From contig JAHFGF010000095.1 of NCBI GenBank assembly GCA_023247595.1, forward strand, positions 1 to 6,397: a stretch of DNA of 6,397 nucleotides, written 5' to 3'. The notes beneath the pieces were generated by a model. That model did not search any database and was not told where the DNA came from. It worked only from the letters and a program-made list of their open reading frames with translations. This DNA is from Candidatus Omnitrophota bacterium. Lineage in GTDB: Bacteria > Omnitrophota > Koll11 > Zapsychrales > Fredricksoniimonadaceae. Below are positions 6,058 through 6,397 of the stretch, in pieces (position 1 is the first letter of the stretch; each line of letters starts with the position of its first letter). The translations under genes and the position numbers were made by a program.

Positions 6058-6397
6058 ATGTATAAAAGAAGTATTTATGTTATGACGGTCATGTTGATGA
6101 TTTTGAGTTCTGCAGTTAATGCGCAAGAGCTTGGGGCCGATCCAAAAACGAATTCCACTGAAAAAACCGCGGAAGATATGTATATGTTGGTAAATTCTTT
6201 GATGGAAAAAGGCGATATGTCTGGTGCAGAGAAATTATTATTAGAGATCGTCGAAAAAATGCCATCAGATTGGAAATCCATCAAAGAAACCGATGAAAAG
6301 ATTGTAGGTTCATTTTTTAACGATGATGATTTTATAAGTTATTCAAAATTTTTCGCCCCCAAGAAACGCAAAGAAATATTATGGGTGGGAGTATCAT
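6058..6397 (+). CDS. Secreted helical protein of unknown function, 3' end outside window
   Basis: This frame is open from the ATG to the last base (113 codons plus one base), so the gene is cut by the window edge. It starts with a signal peptide: Lys3/Arg4, a hydrophobic core rich in Met, Val and Leu at 6-19, and a likely cleavage site after VNA (20-22), leaving QELGA as the mature start. There is no lipobox Cys. Residues about 36-67 (EKTAEDMYMLVNSLMEKGDM onward, then AEKLLLEIVEKM) read as two amphipathic helices with the spacing of a TPR-like pair, but one pair is not enough to assign a repeat family. The rest is charged and rich in Lys, Asp and Phe. I do not recognise the protein. It is separated from glpK by 76 bases with a hairpin, so it is probably its own transcription unit. 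Confidence 0.82.
   Translation, partial: MYKRSIYVMTVMLMILSSAVNAQELGADPKTNSTEKTAEDMYMLVNSLMEKGDMSGAEKLLLEIVEKMPSDWKSIKETDEKIVGSFFNDDDFISYSKFFAPKKRKEILWVGVS

Overview
The window carries five protein-coding regions, all on the + strand: (1) lnt, apolipoprotein N-acyltransferase, at the left edge; (2) an unnamed secreted Gln/Ala-rich helical protein whose start overlaps the lnt stop by one base; (3) an AT-rich gene for an AlbA_2/Schlafen-like plus GHKL-ATPase-fold transcriptional regulator (COG2865 type); (4) glpK, glycerol kinase, complete; (5) the first 113 codons of an unrecognised secreted protein that runs off the right edge. I see no tRNA, rRNA, CRISPR array, transposase or integrase.

Organism: Lnt and exported proteins point to a Gram-negative (diderm) bacterium. 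Mixed base composition, a chromosomal-looking gene order and the unusual Gln-rich exported protein would fit a poorly cultured lineage. My guess is Omnitrophota (candidate phylum OP3) or a neighbour, but this is an impression from the protein style and not proof.

Layout: positions 1-2520 form a tight two-gene unit (lnt and the Gln-rich gene, TAATG junction). Positions 2521-2614 are a short spacer with a perfect 10-bp palindrome and the ribosome binding site of the regulator gene. The regulator gene (2615-4252) is visibly poorer in G+C than both neighbours and is followed by a very AT-rich 211-bp spacer. That spacer holds a 12-bp inverted repeat (11 of 12 paired) and a tiny open frame that overlaps the glpK start as ATGA. 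After glpK there is a hairpin, then a very strong Shine-Dalgarno in front of the last gene.

Functionally the genes do not form one obvious pathway. Lnt completes lipoprotein maturation, GlpK feeds glycerol into central and lipid metabolism, and the two exported proteins are of unknown role. The AlbA_2/GHKL gene looks like accessory DNA dropped between housekeeping genes. The items most worth a second look are the Gln-rich exported protein with its separate C-terminal domain, the AT-rich regulator with its flanking palindromes, and the leader frame in front of glpK. I did not find convincing evidence of a complete new system.
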